Shown: positions 22,991 through 23,063 of the stretch, piece after piece
How the letters are laid out: each line of letters opens with the position of its first letter
Position numbering within the stretch: position 1 is the first letter of the stretch
Source: a virus
Direction: 5' to 3' (one strand)
Virus record (IMG/VR): IMGVR_UViG_3300025435_000098
Span: 1 to 23,063 of that record
DNA: 23,063 nucleotides
Program-made: the position numbers and the translations under genes
Notes under the pieces: model-generated
The model's input: the letters and a program-made list of their open reading frames with translations, nothing else
Told to the model about the DNA's origin: nothing
The model's database searches: none

Positions 22991-23063
22991 AACACCCTCC
23001 TATTAACCCACCAACATTTGATGTACCCCCAAAATGTTCTTTTAAATAGTTGTGCTTCTAATT
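22987..23063 (-). CDS. 3' end of an upstream leftward ORF (partial)
   Basis: On the minus strand one frame is open from the right edge and ends in a TGA at 22989-22987 that overlaps the nuclease ATG (ATGA). It encodes 24 visible residues rich in Trp and Arg (for example FWGYIKCWWVNRR). The ATGA junction fits the gene packing here, but the fragment is short and could be chance. The other two frames contain early stops. Confidence 0.35.
   Translation of the reverse strand, partial: LEAQLFKRTFWGYIKCWWVNRRVL
22996..23001 (-). promoter_or_regulatory. Strong ribosome binding site for the nuclease gene
   Basis: A perfect AGGAGG on the minus strand lies 5 nt before ATG 22990. It supports the long form of the PD-(D/E)XK nuclease with its N-terminal extension. 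Confidence 0.85.

Noticed and set aside
1-23063. tRNA genes, integrase, attachment sites or a CRISPR array
   Set aside because: No cloverleaf-like or array-like structure was seen, and almost no non-coding space exists to hold them; a covariance-model scan would settle the tRNA question.

Overview
This window is part of a tailed bacteriophage (Caudoviricetes) genome. I judge it most likely a podovirus, because it pairs a P22 gp10-like tail/DNA-stabilisation protein with a run of T7-like internal-virion-type proteins ending in one of 2127 residues. The host cannot be told from the sequence. Base composition is moderately AT-leaning and the genes are packed with almost no spacing: many neighbours overlap by 1 nt (TAATG or TGATG) or 4 nt (ATGA). 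I see no tRNA, rRNA, CRISPR, insertion sequence or integrase. Terminase, portal, capsid and DNA polymerase genes are not in the window and presumably lie outside it.

Left, rightward part (1-15891): a structural and lysis operon. It opens with the 3' end of an unidentified gene. A lysis-like cluster follows: a small membrane protein with an XhlA-like layout, a tiny basic protein, a membrane protein whose C-terminus is reached only by a -1 frameshift at a canonical A AAA AAG site, a 3-TM holin and an M15 peptidase endolysin. Virion genes come next: the gp10-like protein, a small fibre-like protein, a 906-residue Gly/Ala-rich protein carrying a C-terminal motif common in T7-like environmental phages, a Gln/Asn-rich protein, a 452-residue helical protein, and the 2127-residue polyvalent protein with an ART-like domain and a clear HEALH zincin motif. 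The last is probably ejected into the host with the DNA.

The junction (15892-15958) holds an intrinsic terminator whose U-tract serves leftward transcription, between the two convergent operons.

Right, leftward part (15959-23063): a replication/recombination module. In transcription order, right to left, it reads: the tail of an unseen ORF, a Cas4/RecB-like PD-(D/E)XK nuclease with a probable Fe-S cluster, a small HNH protein, an SNF2-family helicase, a conserved 139-residue protein, a 289-residue Cys-containing protein with an acidic tail (possible ssDNA-binding protein), a small HTH regulator, a 943-residue AEP-like primase plus DUF927-like helicase fusion, and a 64-residue protein. A perfect-consensus sigma70 promoter (TTGACA-16-TATAAT) lies in the 3' end of the SNF2 gene and overlaps an operator-like palindrome. 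It probably drives the downstream replication genes, with the HTH protein as a candidate autoregulator.

The most notable items are the candidate programmed frameshift in the lysis region, the hidden promoter/operator, the effector-like domains in the giant virion protein, the unusual replication and recombination enzyme set, and a strongly recurrent GCCGACT heptamer.
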